From assembly GCA_954871525.1 (NCBI GenBank), contig OX940860.1:52688724-52752723 (forward strand): a stretch of 64,000 nt of DNA. The letters are read 5' to 3'. The notes beneath the pieces were generated by a model that saw only the letters and a list, made by a program, of their open reading frames with translations, was not told the DNA's origin and searched no databases. The translations under genes and the position numbers were made by a program. Below, piece by piece: positions 20,101 to 35,100 of the stretch. Position 1 is the stretch's first letter; every line of letters begins with the position of its first letter. Origin of the DNA: Parietaria judaica. Taxonomy: Eukaryota > Streptophyta > Magnoliopsida > Rosales > Urticaceae.

Positions 20101-23100
20101 TTACACATTATTAAGCATTTTAAAGTTCATTTTTTGCTTTAAATATCGTTTAATTAGGGTTCTTTCGCGTCAAATGGGAAAAAGACTCAGTTTTTTTTTT
20201 TCGGAGCACGCACTAATTGTTGAAAAGTGGGTTTTAAGAGAGTTCCAACAAGTTTTAATGCCAAAACTAACCCAATTTATAATAATACCACCCTAATGAA
20301 GGTCTAGCAACTCAAATTTCATAAAGAACGCATCGTATTTGCTCTCGTAAGAAAACCAATTTTAACACTTTTCGGTAATGATTTTAACCTGTTAACAGCT
20401 TGGTAGAGAAACTACGACATAGTGCTTCGCTATTTAGGGATTAAAATAAGTAAATGTGATACAGTTACACATTATTAAGCATTTTAAAGTTCATTTTTTG
20501 CTTTAAATATCGTTTAATTAGGGTTCTTTCGCGTCAAATGGGAAAAAACTCAGTTTTTTTTTCGGAGCACGCACTAATTGTTGAAACTGCGTTTTAAGAG
20601 AGTTCCAACAACTTTTAATGCCAAAACTAACCCAATTTATAATAATATCACCCTAATGAAGGTCTAGCAACTCAAATTTCATCAAGAACGCATCGTATTT
20701 GCTCTCGTAAGAAAACCAATTTTAACACTTTTCGGTAATGATTTTAATCCGTTAACAGCTTGGTAGAGAAACTACGACATAGTGCTTCGCTATTTAGGGA
20801 TTAAAATAAGTAAATGTGATACAGTTACACATTATTAAGCATTTTAAAGTTCATTTTTTGCTTTAAATATCGTTTAATTAGGGTTCTTTCGCGTCAACTG
20901 GGAAAAAGACTCAGTTTTTTTTTTTCGGAAAACGCACTAATTGTTGAAAAAAGGGTTTAAAGAGAGCTCCAACAACATTTAATGCCAAAACTAACCCACT
21001 TTATAATAATACCACCCTTATGAAGGTCTAGCAACTCAAATTTAATCAAGAACGCATCGTATTTGCTCTCGTAAGAAAATCAATTTTAACACTTTTCGGT
21101 AATGATTTTAACCCGTTAACAGCTTGGTAGAGAAACTACGACATAGTGCTTTGCTATTTAGGGATTAAAATAAGTAAATGTGATACAGTTACACATTATT
21201 AAGCATTTTAAAGTTCATTTTTCCGTTAAATATCGTTTAATTAGGGTTCTTTCGCGTCAAATGGGAAAAAACTCAGTTTTTTTTTCCGGAGCACGCACTA
21301 ATTGTTGAAAAGTGGGTTTTAAGAGAGTTCCAACAACTTTTAATGCCAAAACTAACCCAATTTATAATAATACCACCCTAATGAAGGTCTAGCAACTCAA
21401 ATTTCATCAAGAACGCATCGTATTTGCTCTCGTAAGAAAACCAATTTTAACACTTTTCGGTAATGATTTTAACCCGTTAACAGCTTGATAGAGAAACTAC
21501 GACATAGTGCTTCGCTATTTAGGGATTAAAATAAGTAAATGTGATACAGTTACACATTATTAAGCATTTTAAAGTTCATTTTTTGCTTTTAATATCGTTT
21601 AATTAGGGTTCTTTCGCGTCAACTGGGAAAAAGACTCAGTTTTTTTTTTTCGGAGCACGCACTAATTGTTTAAAAAAGGGTTTAAAGAGAGCTCCAACAA
21701 CAATTAATGCCAAAACTAACCCACTTTATAATAATACCACCCTTATGAAGGTCTAGCAACTCAAATTTCATCAAGAACGCATCGTATTTGCTCTCGTAAG
21801 AAAACCAATTTTAACACTTTTCGGTAATGATTTTAACCCGTTAACAGCTTGGTAGAGAAACTACGACATAGTGCTTTGCTATTTAGGGATTAAAATAAGT
21901 AAATGTGATATAGTTACACATTATTAAGCATTTTAAAGTTCATTTTTTACTTTAAATATCGTTTAATTAGGTTTCTTTCGCGTCAAATGGGAAAAAACTC
22001 AGTTTTTTTTCCGGAGCACGCACTAATTGTTGAAAAGTGGGTTTTAAGAGAGTTCCAACAACTTTTAATGCCAAAACTAACCCAATTTATAATAATACCA
22101 CCCTAATGAAGGTCTAGCAACTCAAATTTCATCAAGAACGCATCGTATTTGCTCTCGTAAGAAAACCAATTTTAACACTTTTCGGTAATGATTTTAATCC
22201 GTTAACAGCTTGGTAGAGAAACTACGACATAGTGCTTCGCTATTTAGGGATTAAAATAAGTAAATGTGATACAGTTACACATTATTAAGCATTTTAAAGT
22301 TCATTTTTTGCTTTAAATATCGTTTAATTAGGGTTCTTTCGCGTCAACTGGGAAAAAGACTCAGTTTTTTTTTTCGGAAAACGCACTAATTGTTGAAAAA
22401 AGGGTTTAAAGAGAGCTCCAACAACATTTAATGCCAAAACTAACCCACTTTATAATAATACCACCCTTATGAAGGTCTAGCAACTCAAATTTAATCAAGA
22501 ACGCATCGTATTTGCTCTCGTAAGAAAATCAATTTTAACACTTTTCGGTAATGATTTTAACCCGTTAACAGCTTGGTAGAGAAACTACGACATAGTGCTT
22601 TGCTATTTAGGGATTAAAATAAGTAAATGTGATACAGTTACACATTATTAAGCATTTTAAAGTTCATTTTTCCGTTAAATATCGTTTAATTAGGGTTCTT
22701 TCGCGTCAAATGGGAAAAAACTCAGTTTTTTTTTCCGGAGCACGCACTAATTGTTGAAAAGTGGGTTTTAAGAGAGTTCCAACAACTTTTAATGCCAAAA
22801 CTAACCCAATTTATAATAATACCACCCTAATGAAGGTCTAGCAACTCAAATTTCATCAAGAACGCATCGTATTTGCTCTCGTAAGAAAACCAATTTTAAC
22901 ACTTTTCGGTAATGATTTTAACCCGTTAACAGCTTGGTAGAGAAACTACGACATAGTGCTTCGCTATTTAGGGATTAAAATAAGTAAATGTGATACAGTT
23001 ACACATTATTAAGCATTTTAAAGTTCATTTTTTGCTTTTAATATCGTTTAATTAGGGTTCTTTCGCGTCAACTGGGAAAAAGACTCAGTTTTTTTTTTTC

Positions 23101-26100
23101 GGAGCACGCACTAATTGTTTAAAAAAGGGTTTAAAGAGAGCTCCAACAACATTTAATGCCAAAACTAACCCACTTTATAATAATACCACCCTTATGAAGG
23201 TCTAGCAACTCAAATTTCATCAAGAACGCATCGTATTTGCTCTCGTAAGAAAACCAATTTTAACACTTTTTGGTAATGATTTTAACCCGTTAACAGCTTG
23301 GTAGAGAAACTACGACATAGTGCTTTGCTATTTAGGGATTAAAATAAGTAAATGTGATATAGTTACACATTATTAAGCATTTTAAAGTTCATTTTTTACT
23401 TTAAATATCGTTTAATTAGGTTTCTTTCGCGTCAAATGGGAAAAAACTCAGTTTTTTTTCCGGAGCACGCACTAATTGTTGAAAAGTGGGTTTTAAGAGA
23501 GTTCCAACAACTTTTAATGCCGAAACTAACCCAATTTATAATAATACCACCCTAATGAAGGTCTAGCAACTCAAATTTCATCAAGAACGCATCGTATTTG
23601 CTCTCGTAAGAAAACCAATTTTAACACTTTTCGGTAATGATTTTAACCCGTTAACAGCTTAGTAGAGAAACTACGACATAGTGCTTCGCTATTTAGGGAT
23701 TAAAATAAGTAAATGTGATACAGTTACACATTATTAAGCATTTTAAAGTTCATTTTTTGCTTTAAATATTGTTTAATTATGGTTCTTTCGCGTCAACTGG
23801 GAAAAAGACTCAGTTTTTTTTTTCAGAGCACGCACTAATTGTTGAAAAAGGGTTTAAAGAGAGCTCCAACAACATTTAATGCCAAAACTAACCCACTTTA
23901 TAATAATACCACCCTTATGAAGGTCTAGCAACTCAAATTTCATCAAGAACGCATCGTATTTGCTCTCGTAAGAAAACCAATTTTAACACTTTTCGGTAAT
24001 GATTTTAACCCGTTAACAGCTTGGTAGAGAAACTACGACATAGTGCTTCGCTATTTAGGGATTAAAATAAGTAAATGTGATACAGTTACACATTATTAAG
24101 CATTTTAAAGTTCATTTTTTTCTTTAAATATCGTTTAATTAGGGTTCTTTCGCGTCAACTGGGAAAAAGACTCAGTTTTTTTTTTCGGAGCACGCACTAA
24201 TTGTTGAAAAGTGGGTTTTAAGAGAGTTCCAACAACTTTTAATGCCAAAACTAACCCAATTTATAATAATACCACCCTAATGAAGGTCTAGCAACTCAAA
24301 TTTCATCAAGAACGCATCGTATTTGCTCTCGTAAGAAAACCAATTTTAACACTTTTCGGTAATGATTTTAACCTGTTAACAGCTTGGTAGAGAAACTACG
24401 ATATAGTGCTTCGCTATTTAGGGATTAAAATAAGTAAATGTGATACAGTTACACATTATTAAGAATTTTAAAGTTCATTTTTTGCTTTAAATATCGTTTA
24501 ATTCGGGTTCTTTCGCGTCAAATGGGAAAAAGACTCAGTTTTTTTTTTCGGAGCACGCACTAATTGTTGAAAAGTGGGTTTTAAGAGAGCTCCAACAACT
24601 TTTAATGCCAAAACTAACCCAATTTATAATAATACCACCCTAATGAAGGTCTAGCAACTCAAATTTCATCAAGAACGCATCGTATTTGCTCTCGTAAGAA
24701 AACCAATTTTAACACTTTTTGGTAATGATTTTAACCCGTTAACAGCTTGGTAGAGAAACTAAGACATAGTGCTTCGCTATTTAGGGATTAAAATAAGTAA
24801 ATGTGATACAGTTACACATTATTAAGCATTTTAAAGTTCATTTTTTGCTTTAAATATCGTTTAATTAGGGTTCTTTCGCGTCAAATGGGAAAAAGACTCA
24901 GTTTTTTTTTTTCCGGAGCACGCACTAATTGTGGAAAAGTGTGTTTTAAGAGAGCTCCAACAACTTTTAATGCCGAAACTAACCCAATTTATAATAATAC
25001 CACCCTAATGAAGGTCTAGCAACTCAAATTTCATCAAGAACGCATCGTATTTGCTCTCGTAAGAAAACAAATTTTAACACTTTTCGGTAATGATTTTAAC
25101 CCGTTAACAGCTTGGTAGAGAAACTACGACATAGTGCTTCGCTATTTAGGGATTAAAATAAGTAAATGTGATACAGTTACACATTATTAAGCATTTTAAA
25201 GTTCATTTTTTGCTTTAAATATCGTTTAATTAGGGTTCTTTCGCGTCAAATGGGAAAAAGACTCAGTTTTTTTTTTTCGGAGCACGCACTAATTGTTGAA
25301 AAGTGGGTTTTAAGAGAGTTCCAACAAGTTTTAATGCCAAAACTAACCCAATTTATAATAATACCACCCTAATGAAGGTCTAGCAACTCAAATTTCATAA
25401 AGAACGCATCGTATTTGCTCTCGTAAGAAAACCAATTTTAACACTTTTCGGTAATGATTTTAACCTGTTAACAGCTTGGTAGAGAAACTACGACATAGTG
25501 CTTCGCTATTTAGGGATTAAAATAAGTAAATGTGATACAGTTACACATTATTAAGCATTTTAAAGTTCATTTTTTGCTTTAAATATCGTTTAATTAGGGT
25601 TCTTTCGCGTCAAATGGGAAAAAACTCAGTTTTTTTTTCGGAGCACGCACTAATTGTTGAAAAGTGCGTTTTAAGAGGGTTACCAAAACTTTTAATGCCA
25701 AAACTAACCCAATTTATAATAATATCACCCTAATGAAGGTCTAGCAACTCAAATTTCATCAAGAAGCATCGTATTTGCTTTCGTAAGAAAACAAATTTTA
25801 ACACTTTTCGGTAATGATTTTAATCCGTTAACAGCTTGGTAGAGAAACTACGACATAGTGCTTCGCTATTTAGGGATTAAAATAAGTAAATGTGATACAG
25901 TTACACATTATTAAGCATTTTAAAGTTCATTTTTTGCTTTAAATATCGTTTAATTAGGGTTCTTTCGCGTCAACTGGGAAAAAGACTCAGTTTTTTTTTT
26001 CGGAAAACGCACTAATTGTTGAAAAAAGGGTTTAAAGAGAGCTCCAACAACATTTAATGCCAAAACTAACCCACTTTATAATAATACCACCCTTATGAAG

Positions 26101-29100
26101 GTCTAGCAACTCAAATTTAATCAAGAACGCATCGTATTTGCTCTCGTAAGAAAATCAATTTTAACACTTTTCGGTAATGATTTTAACCCGTTAACAGCTT
26201 GGTAGAGAAACTACGACATAGTGCTTTGCTATTTAGGGATTAAAATAAGTAAATGTGATACAGTTACACATTATTAAGCATTTTAAAGTTCATTTTTCCG
26301 TTAAATATCGTTTAATTAGGGTTCTTTCGCGTCAAATGGGAAAAAACTCAGTTTTTTTTTCCGGAGCACGCACTAATTGTTGAAAAGTGCGTTTTAAGAG
26401 GGTTACCAAAACTTTTAATGCCAAAACTAACCCAATTTATAATAATATCACCCTAATGAAGGTCTAGCAACTCAAATTTCATCAAGAAGCATCGTATTTG
26501 CTTTCGTAAGAAAACATATTTTTAACACTTTTCGGTAATGATTTTAACCCGTTAACAGCTTGGTAGAGAAACTACGACATAGTGCTTCGCTATTTAGGGA
26601 TTAAAATAAGTAAATGTGATACAGTTACACATTATTAAGCATTTTAAAGTTCATTTTTTGCTTTTAATATCGTTTAATTAGGGTTCTTTCGCGTCAACTG
26701 GGAAAAAGACTCAGTTTTTTTTTTTCGGAGCACGCACTAATTGTTTAAAAAAGGGTTTAAAGAGAGCTCCAACAACATTTAATGCCAAAACTAACCCACT
26801 TTATAATAATACCACCCTTATGAAGGTCTAGCAACTCAAATTTCATCAAGAACGCATCGTATTTGCTCTCGTAAGAAAACCAATTTTAACACTTTTCGGT
26901 AATGATTTTAACCCGTTAACAGCTTGGTAGAGAAACTACGACATAGTGCTTTGCTATTTAGGGATTAAAATAAGTAAATGTGATATAGTTACACATTATT
27001 AAGCATTTTAAAGTTCATTTTTTACTTTAAATATCGTTTAATTAGGTTTCTTTCGCGTCAAATGGGAAAAAACTCAGTTTTTTTTCCGGAGCACGCACTA
27101 ATTGTTGAAAAGTGGGTTTTAAGAGAGTTCCAACAACTTTTAATGCCGAAACTAACCCAATTTATAATAATACCACCCTAATGAAGGTCTAGCAACTCAA
27201 ATTTCATCAAGAACGCATCGTATTTGCTCTCGTAAGAAAACCAATTTTAACACTTTTCGGTAATGATTTTAACCCGTTAACAGCTTAGTAGAGAAACTAC
27301 GACATAGTGCTTCGCTATTTAGGGATTAAAATAAGTAAATGTGATACAGTTACACATTATTAAGCATTTTAAAGTTCATTTTTTGCTTTAAATATTGTTT
27401 AATTAGGGTTCTTTCGCGTCAACTGGGAAAAAGACTCAGTTTTTTTTTTCAGAGCACGCACTAATTGTTGAAAAAGGGTTTAAAGAGAGCTCCAACAACA
27501 TTTAATGCCAAAACTAACCCACTTTATAATAATACCACCCTTATGAAGGTCTAGCAACTCAAATTTCATCAAGAACGCATCGTATTTGCTCTCGTAAGAA
27601 AACCAATTTTAACACTTTTCGGTAATGATTTTAACCCGTTAACAGCTTGGTAGAGAAACTACGACATAGTGCTTCGCTATTTAGGGATTAAAATAAGTAA
27701 ATGTGATACAGTTACACATTATTAAGCATTTTAAAGTTCATTTTTTGCTTTAAATATCGTTTAATTAGGGTTCTTTCGCGTCAAATGGGAAAAAGACTCA
27801 GTTTTTTTTTTTTTTTTTTTTTTTTTTTCGGAGCACGCACTAATTGTGGAAAAGTGTGTTTTAAGAGAGCTCCAACAACTTTTAATGCCGAAACTAACCC
27901 AATTTATAATAATACCTCCCTAATGAAGGTCTAGCAACTCAAATTTCATCAAGAACGCATCGTATTTGCTCTCGTAAGAAAACCAATTTTAACACTTTTC
28001 GGTAATGATTTTAACCCGTTAACAGCTTGGTAGAGAAACTACGACATAGTGCTTCGCTATTTAGGGATTAAAATAAGTAAATGTGATACAGTTACACATT
28101 ATTAAGCATTTTAAAGTTCATTTTTTGCTTTAAATATCGTTTAATTAAGGTTCTTTCGCGTCAACTGGGAAAAAGACTCAGTTTTTTTTTCTTCGGAAAA
28201 CGCACTAATTGTTGAAAAAAGGGTTTAAAGAGAGCTCCAACAACATTTAATGCCAAAACTAACCCACTTTATAATAATACCACCCTTATGAAGGTCTAGC
28301 AACTCAAATTTAATCAAGAACGCATCGTATTTGCTCTCGTAAGAAAACCAATTTTAACACTTTTCGGTAATGATTTTAACCCGTTAACAGCTTGGTAGAG
28401 AAACTACGACATAGTGCTTTGATATTTAGGGATTAAAATAAGTAAATGTGATACAGTTACACATTATTAAGCATTTTAAAGTTCATTTTTTGCTTTAAAT
28501 ATCGTTTAATTAGGGTTCTTTCGCGTCAAATGGGAAAAAACTCAGTTTTTTTTTCGGAGCACGCACTAATTGTTGAAAAGTGGGTTTTAAGAGAGTTCCA
28601 ACAACTTTTAATGCCGAAACTAACCCAATTTATAATAATACCACCCTAATGAAGGTCTAGCAACTCAAATTTCATCAAGAACGCATCGTATTTGCTCTCG
28701 TAAGAAAACCAATTTTAACACTTTTCGGTAATGATTTTAACCCATTAACAGCTTGGTAGAGAAACTACGACATAGTGCTTCGCTATTTAGGGATTAAAAT
28801 AAGTAAATGTGATACAGTTACACATTATTAAGCATTTTAAAGTTCATTTTTTGCTTTAAATATCGTTTAATTAGGGTTCTTTCGCGTCAACTGGGAAAAA
28901 GACTCAGTTTTTTTTTTCGGAAAACGCACTAATTGTTGAAAAAAGGGTTTAAAGAGAGCTCCAACAACATTTAATGCCAAAACTAACCCACTTTATAATA
29001 ATACCACCCTTATGAAGGTCTAGCAACTCAAATTTAATCAAGAACGCATCGTATTTGCTCTCGTAAGAAAACCAATTTTAACACTTTTCGGTAATGATTT

Positions 29101-32100
29101 TAACCCGTTAACAGCTTGGTAGAGAAACTACGACATAGTGCTTTGCTATTTAGGGATTAAAATAAGTAAATGTGATACAGTTACACATTATTAAGCATTT
29201 TAAAGTTCATTTTTTGCTTTAAATATCGTTTAATTAGGGTTCTTTCGCGTCAAATGGGAAAAAACTCAGTTTTTTTTTTCCGGAGCACGCACTAATTGTT
29301 GAAAAGTGGGTTTTAAGAGAGTTCCAACAACTTTTAATGCAATAACTAACCCAATTTATAATAATACCACCCTAATGAAGGTCTAGCAACTCAAATTTCA
29401 TCAAGAACGCATCGTATTTGCTCTCGTAAGAAAACCAATTTTAACACTTTTCGGTAATGATTTTAACCCGTTAACAGCTTGGTAGAGAAACTACGACATA
29501 GTGCTTCGCTATTTAGGGATTAAAATATGTAAATGTGATACAGTTACACATTATTAAGCATTTTAAAGTTCATTTTTTGCTTTAAATATCGTTTAATTAG
29601 GGTTCTTTCGCGTCAACTGGGAAAAAGACTCAGTTTTTTTTTTCTTCGGAAAACGCACTAATTGTTGAAAAAAGGGTTTAAAGAGAGCTCCAACAACATT
29701 TAATGCCAAAACTAACCCACTTTATAATAATACCACCCTTATGAAGGTCTAGCAACTCAAATTTAATCAAGAACGCATCGTATTTGCTCTCGTAAGAAAA
29801 CCAATTTTAACACTTTTCGGTAATGATTTTAACCCGTTAACAGCTTGGTAGAGAAACTACGACATAGTGCTTTGCTATTTAGGGATTAAAATAAGTAAAT
29901 GTGATACAGTTACACATTATTAAGCATTTTAAAGTTCATTTTTTGCTTTAAATATCGTTTAATTAGGGTTCTTTCGCGTCAAATGGGAAAAAACTCAGTT
30001 TTTTTTTCCGGAGCACGCACTAATTGTTGAAAAGTGGGTTTTAAGAGAGTTCCAACAACTTTTAATGCCAAAACTAACCCAATTTATAATAATACCACCC
30101 TAATGAAGGTCTAGCAACTCAAATTTCATCAAGAACGCATCGTATTTGCTCTCGTAAGAAAACCAATTTTAACACTTTTCGGTAATGATTTTAACCCGTT
30201 AACAGCTTGGTAGAGAAACTACGACATAGTGCTTCGCTATTTAGGGATTAAAATAAGTAAATGTGATACAGTTACACATTATTAAGCATTTTAAAGTTCA
30301 TTTTTTGCTTTAAATATCGTTTAATTAGGGTTCTTTCGCGTCAACTGGGAAAAAGACTCAGTTTTTTTTTTTCGGAGCACGCACTAATTGTTGAAAAAAG
30401 GGTTTAAAGAGAGCTCCAACAACATTTAATGCCAAAACTAACCCACTTTATAATAATACCACCCTTATGAAGGTCTAGCAACTCAAATTTAATCAAGAAC
30501 GCATCGTATTTGCTCTCGTAAGAAAACCAATTTTAACACTTTTCGGTAATGATTTTAACCCGTTAATAGCTTGGTAGAGAAACTACGACATAGTGCTTTG
30601 CTATTTAGGGATTAAAATAAGTAAATGTGATACAGTTACACATTATTAAGCATTTTAAAGTTCATTTTTTACTTTAAATATCGTTTAATTAGGGTTCTTT
30701 CGCGTCAAATGGGAAAAAACTCAGTTTTTTTTTCCGGAGCACGCACTAATTGTTGAAAAGTGGGTTTTAAGAGAGTTCCAACAACTTTTAATGCCGAAAC
30801 TAACCCAATTTATAATAATACCACCCTAATGAAGGTCTACCAACTCAAATTTCATCAAGAACGCATCGTATTTGCTCTCGTAAGAAAACCAATTTTAACA
30901 CTTTTCGGTAATGATTTTAACCCGTTAACAGCTTAGTAGAGAAACTACGACATAGTGCTTCGCTATTTAGGGATTAAAATAAGTAAATGTGATACAGTTA
31001 CACATTATTAAGCATTTTAAAGTTCATTTTTTGCTTTAAATATCGTTTAATTAGGGTTCTTTCGCGTCAACTGGGAAAAAGACTCAGTTTTTTTTTCGGA
31101 GCACGCACTAATTGTTGAAAAAGGGTTTAAAGAGAGCTCCAACAACATTTAATTCCAAAACTAACCCACTTTATAATAATACCACCCTTATGAAGGTCTA
31201 GCAACTCAAATTTAATCAAGAACGCATCGTATTTGCTCTCGTAAGAAAACCAATTTTAACACTTTTCAGTAATGATTTTAACCAGTTAACAGCTTGGTAG
31301 AGAAACTACGACATAGTGCTTCGCTATTTAGGGATTAAAGTAAGTAAATGTGATACAGTTACACATTATTAAGCATTTTAAAGTTCATTTTTTGCTTTAA
31401 ATATCGTTTAATTAGGGTTCTTTCGCGTCAAATGGGAAAAAGACTCAGTTTTTTTTTTTTTTTTTTTTTTTTCGGAGCACGCACTAATTGTGGAAAAGTG
31501 TGTTTTAAGAGAGCTCCAACAACTTTTAATGCCGAAACTAACCCAATTTATAATAATACCTCCCTAATGAAGGTCTAGCAACTCAAATTTCATCAAGAAC
31601 GCATCGTATTTGCTCTCGTAAGAAAACCAATTTTAACACTTTTCGGTAATGATTTTAACCCGTTAACAGCTTGGTAGAGAAACTACGACATAGTGCTTCG
31701 CTATTTAGGGATTAAAATAAGTAAATGTGATACAGTTACACATTATTAAGCATTTTAAAGTTCATTTTTTGCTTTAAATATCGTTTAATTAAGGTTCTTT
31801 CGCGTCAACTGGGAAAAAGACTCAGTTTTTTTTTTCGGAAAACGCACTAATTGTTGAAAAAAGGGTTTAAAGAGAGCTCCAACAACATTTAATGCCAAAA
31901 CTAACCCACTTTATAATAATACCACCCTTATGAAGGTCTAGCAACTCAAATTTAATCAAGAACGCATCGTATTTGCTCTCGTAAGAAAACCAATTTTAAC
32001 ACTTTTCGGTAATGATTTTAACCCGTTAACAGCTTGGTAGAGAAACTACGACATAGTGCTTTGCTATTTAGGGATTAAAATAAGTAAATGTGATACAGTT

Positions 32101-35100
32101 ACACATTATTAAGCATTTTAAAGTTCATTTTTTGCTTTAAATATCGTTTAATTAGGGTTCTTTCGCGTCAAATGGGAAAAAACTCAGTTTTTTTTTTCGG
32201 AGCACGCACTAATTGTTGAAAAGTGGTTTTAAGAGAGTTCCAACAACTTTTAATGCCGAAACTAACCCAATTTATAATAATACCACCCTAATGAAGGTCT
32301 AGCAACTCAAATTTCATCAAGAAGCATCGTATTTGCTTTCGTAAGAAAACCAATTTTAACACTTTTCGGTAATGATTTTAACCCGTTAACAGCTTGGTAG
32401 AGAAACTACGACATAGTGCTTCGCTATTTAGGGATTAAAATAAGTAAATGTGATACAGTTACACATTATTAAGCATTTTAAAGTTCATTTTTTGCTTTAA
32501 ATATCGTTTAATTAGGGTTCTTTCGCGTCAAATGGGAAAAAGACTCAGTTTTTTTTTTTTTTTTTTTTTTCGGAGCACGCACTAATTGTGGAAAAGTGTG
32601 TTTTAAGAGAGCTCCAACAACTTTTAATGCCGAAACTAACCCAATTTATAATAATACCTCCCTAATGAAGGTCTAGCAACTCAAATTTCATCAAGAACGC
32701 ATCGTATTTGCTCTCGTAAGAAAACCAATTTTAACACTTTTCGGTAATGATTTTAACCCGTTAACAGCTTGGTAGAGAAACTACGACATAGTGCTTCGCT
32801 ATTTAGGGATTAAAATAAGTAAATGTGATACAGTTACACATTATTAAGCATTTTAAAGTTCATTTTTTGCTTTAAATATCGTTTAATTAAGGTTCTTTCG
32901 CGTCAACTAGGAAAAAGACTCAGTTTTTTTTTCGGGAAAACGCACTAATTGTTGAAAAAAGGGTTTAAAGAGAGCTCCAACAACATTTAATGCCAAAACT
33001 AACCCACTTTATAATAATACCACCTTTATGAAGGTCTAGCAACTCAAATTTAATCAAGAACGCATCGTATTTGCTCTCGTAAGAAAACCAATTTTAACAC
33101 TTTTCGGTAATGATTTTAACCCGTTAACAGCTTGGTAGAGAAACTACGACATAGTGCTTTGCTATTTAGGGATTAAAATAAGTAAATGTGATACAGTTAC
33201 ACATTATTAAGCATTTTAAAGTTCATTTTTTGCTTTAAATATCGTTTAATTAGGGTTCTTTCGCGTCAAATGGGAAAAAAACTCAGTTTTTTTTTCGGAG
33301 CACGCACTAATTGTTGAAAAGTGGGTTTTAAGAGAGTTCCAACAACTTTTAATGCCGAAACTAACCCAATTTATAATAATACCACCCTAATGAAGGTCTA
33401 GCAACTCAAATTTCATCAAGAACGCATCGTATTTGCTCTCGTAAGAAAACCAATTTTAACACTTTTCGGTAATGATTTTAACCCGTTAACAGCTTGGTAG
33501 AGAAACTACGACATAGTGCTTCGCTATTTAGGGATTAAAATAAGTAAATGTGATACAGTTACACATTATTAAGCATTTTAAAGTTCATTTTTTGCTTTAA
33601 ATATCGTTTAATTAGGGTTCTTTCGCGTCAACTGGGAAAAAGACTCAGTTTTTTTTTTCTTCGGAAAACGCACTAATTGTTGAAAAAAGGGTTTAAAGAG
33701 AGCTCCAACAACATTTAATGCCAAAACTAACCCACTTTATAATAATACCACCCTTATGAAGGTCTAGCAACTCAAATTTAATCAAGAACGCTTCGTATTT
33801 GCTCTCGTAAGAAAACCAATTTTAACACTTTTCGGTAATGATTTTAACCCGTTAACAGCTTGGTAGAGAAACTACGACATAGTGCTTTGCTATTTAGGGA
33901 TTAAAATAAGTAAATGTGATACAGTTACACATTATTAAGCATTTTAAAGTTCATTTTTTGCTTTAAATATCGTTTAATTAGGGTTCTTTCGCGTCATATG
34001 GGAAAAAACTCAGTTTTTTTTTTCGGAGCACGCACTAATTGTTGAAAAGTGGGTTTTAAGAGAGTTCCAACAACTTTTAATGCCGAAACTAACCCAATTT
34101 ATAATAATACCACCCTAATGAAGGTCTAGCAACTCAAATTTCATCAAGAACGCATCGTATTTGCTCTCGTAAGAAAACCAATTTTAACACTTTTCGGTAA
34201 TGATTTTAACCCGTTAACAGCTTGGTAGAGAAACTACGACATAGTGCTTCGCTATTTAGGGATTAAAATAAGTAAATGTGATACAGTTACACATTATTAA
34301 GCATTTTAAAGTTCATTTTTTACTTTAAATATCGTTTAATTAGGGTTCTTTCGCGTCAAATGGGAAAAAACTCAGTTTTTTTTTCCGGAGCACGCACTAA
34401 TTGTTGAAAAGTGGGTTTTAAGAGAGTTCCAACAACTTTTAATGCCGAAACTAACCCAATTTATAATAATACCACCCTAATGAAGGTCTAGCAACTCAAA
34501 TTTCATCAAGAACGCATCGTATTTGCTCTCGTAAGAAAACCAATTTTAACACTTTTCGGTAATGATTTTAACCCGTTAACAGCTTAGTAGAGAAACTACG
34601 ACATAGTGCTTCGCTATTTAGGGATTAAAATAAGTAAATGTGATACAGTTACACATTATTAAGCATTTTAAAGTTCATTTTTTGCTTTAAATATCGTTTA
34701 ATTAGGGTTCTTTCGCGTCAACTGGGAAAAAGACTCAGTTTTTTTTTTTCGGAGCACGCACTAATTGTTGAAAAAGGGTTTAAAGAGAGCTCCAACAACA
34801 TTTAATGCCAAAACTAACCCACTTTATAATAATACCACCCTTATGAAGGTCTAGCAACTCAAATTTAATCAAGAACGCATCGTATTTGCTCTCGTAAGAA
34901 AACCAATTTTAACACTTTTCAGTAATGATTTTAACCCGTTAACAGCTTGGTAGAGAAACTACGACATAGTGCTTCGCTATTTAGGGATTAAAGTAAGTAA
35001 ATGTGATACAGTTACACATTATTAAGCATTTTAAAGTTCATTTTTTGCTTTAAATATCGTTTAATTAGGGTTCTTTCGCGTCAAATGGGAAAAAGACTCA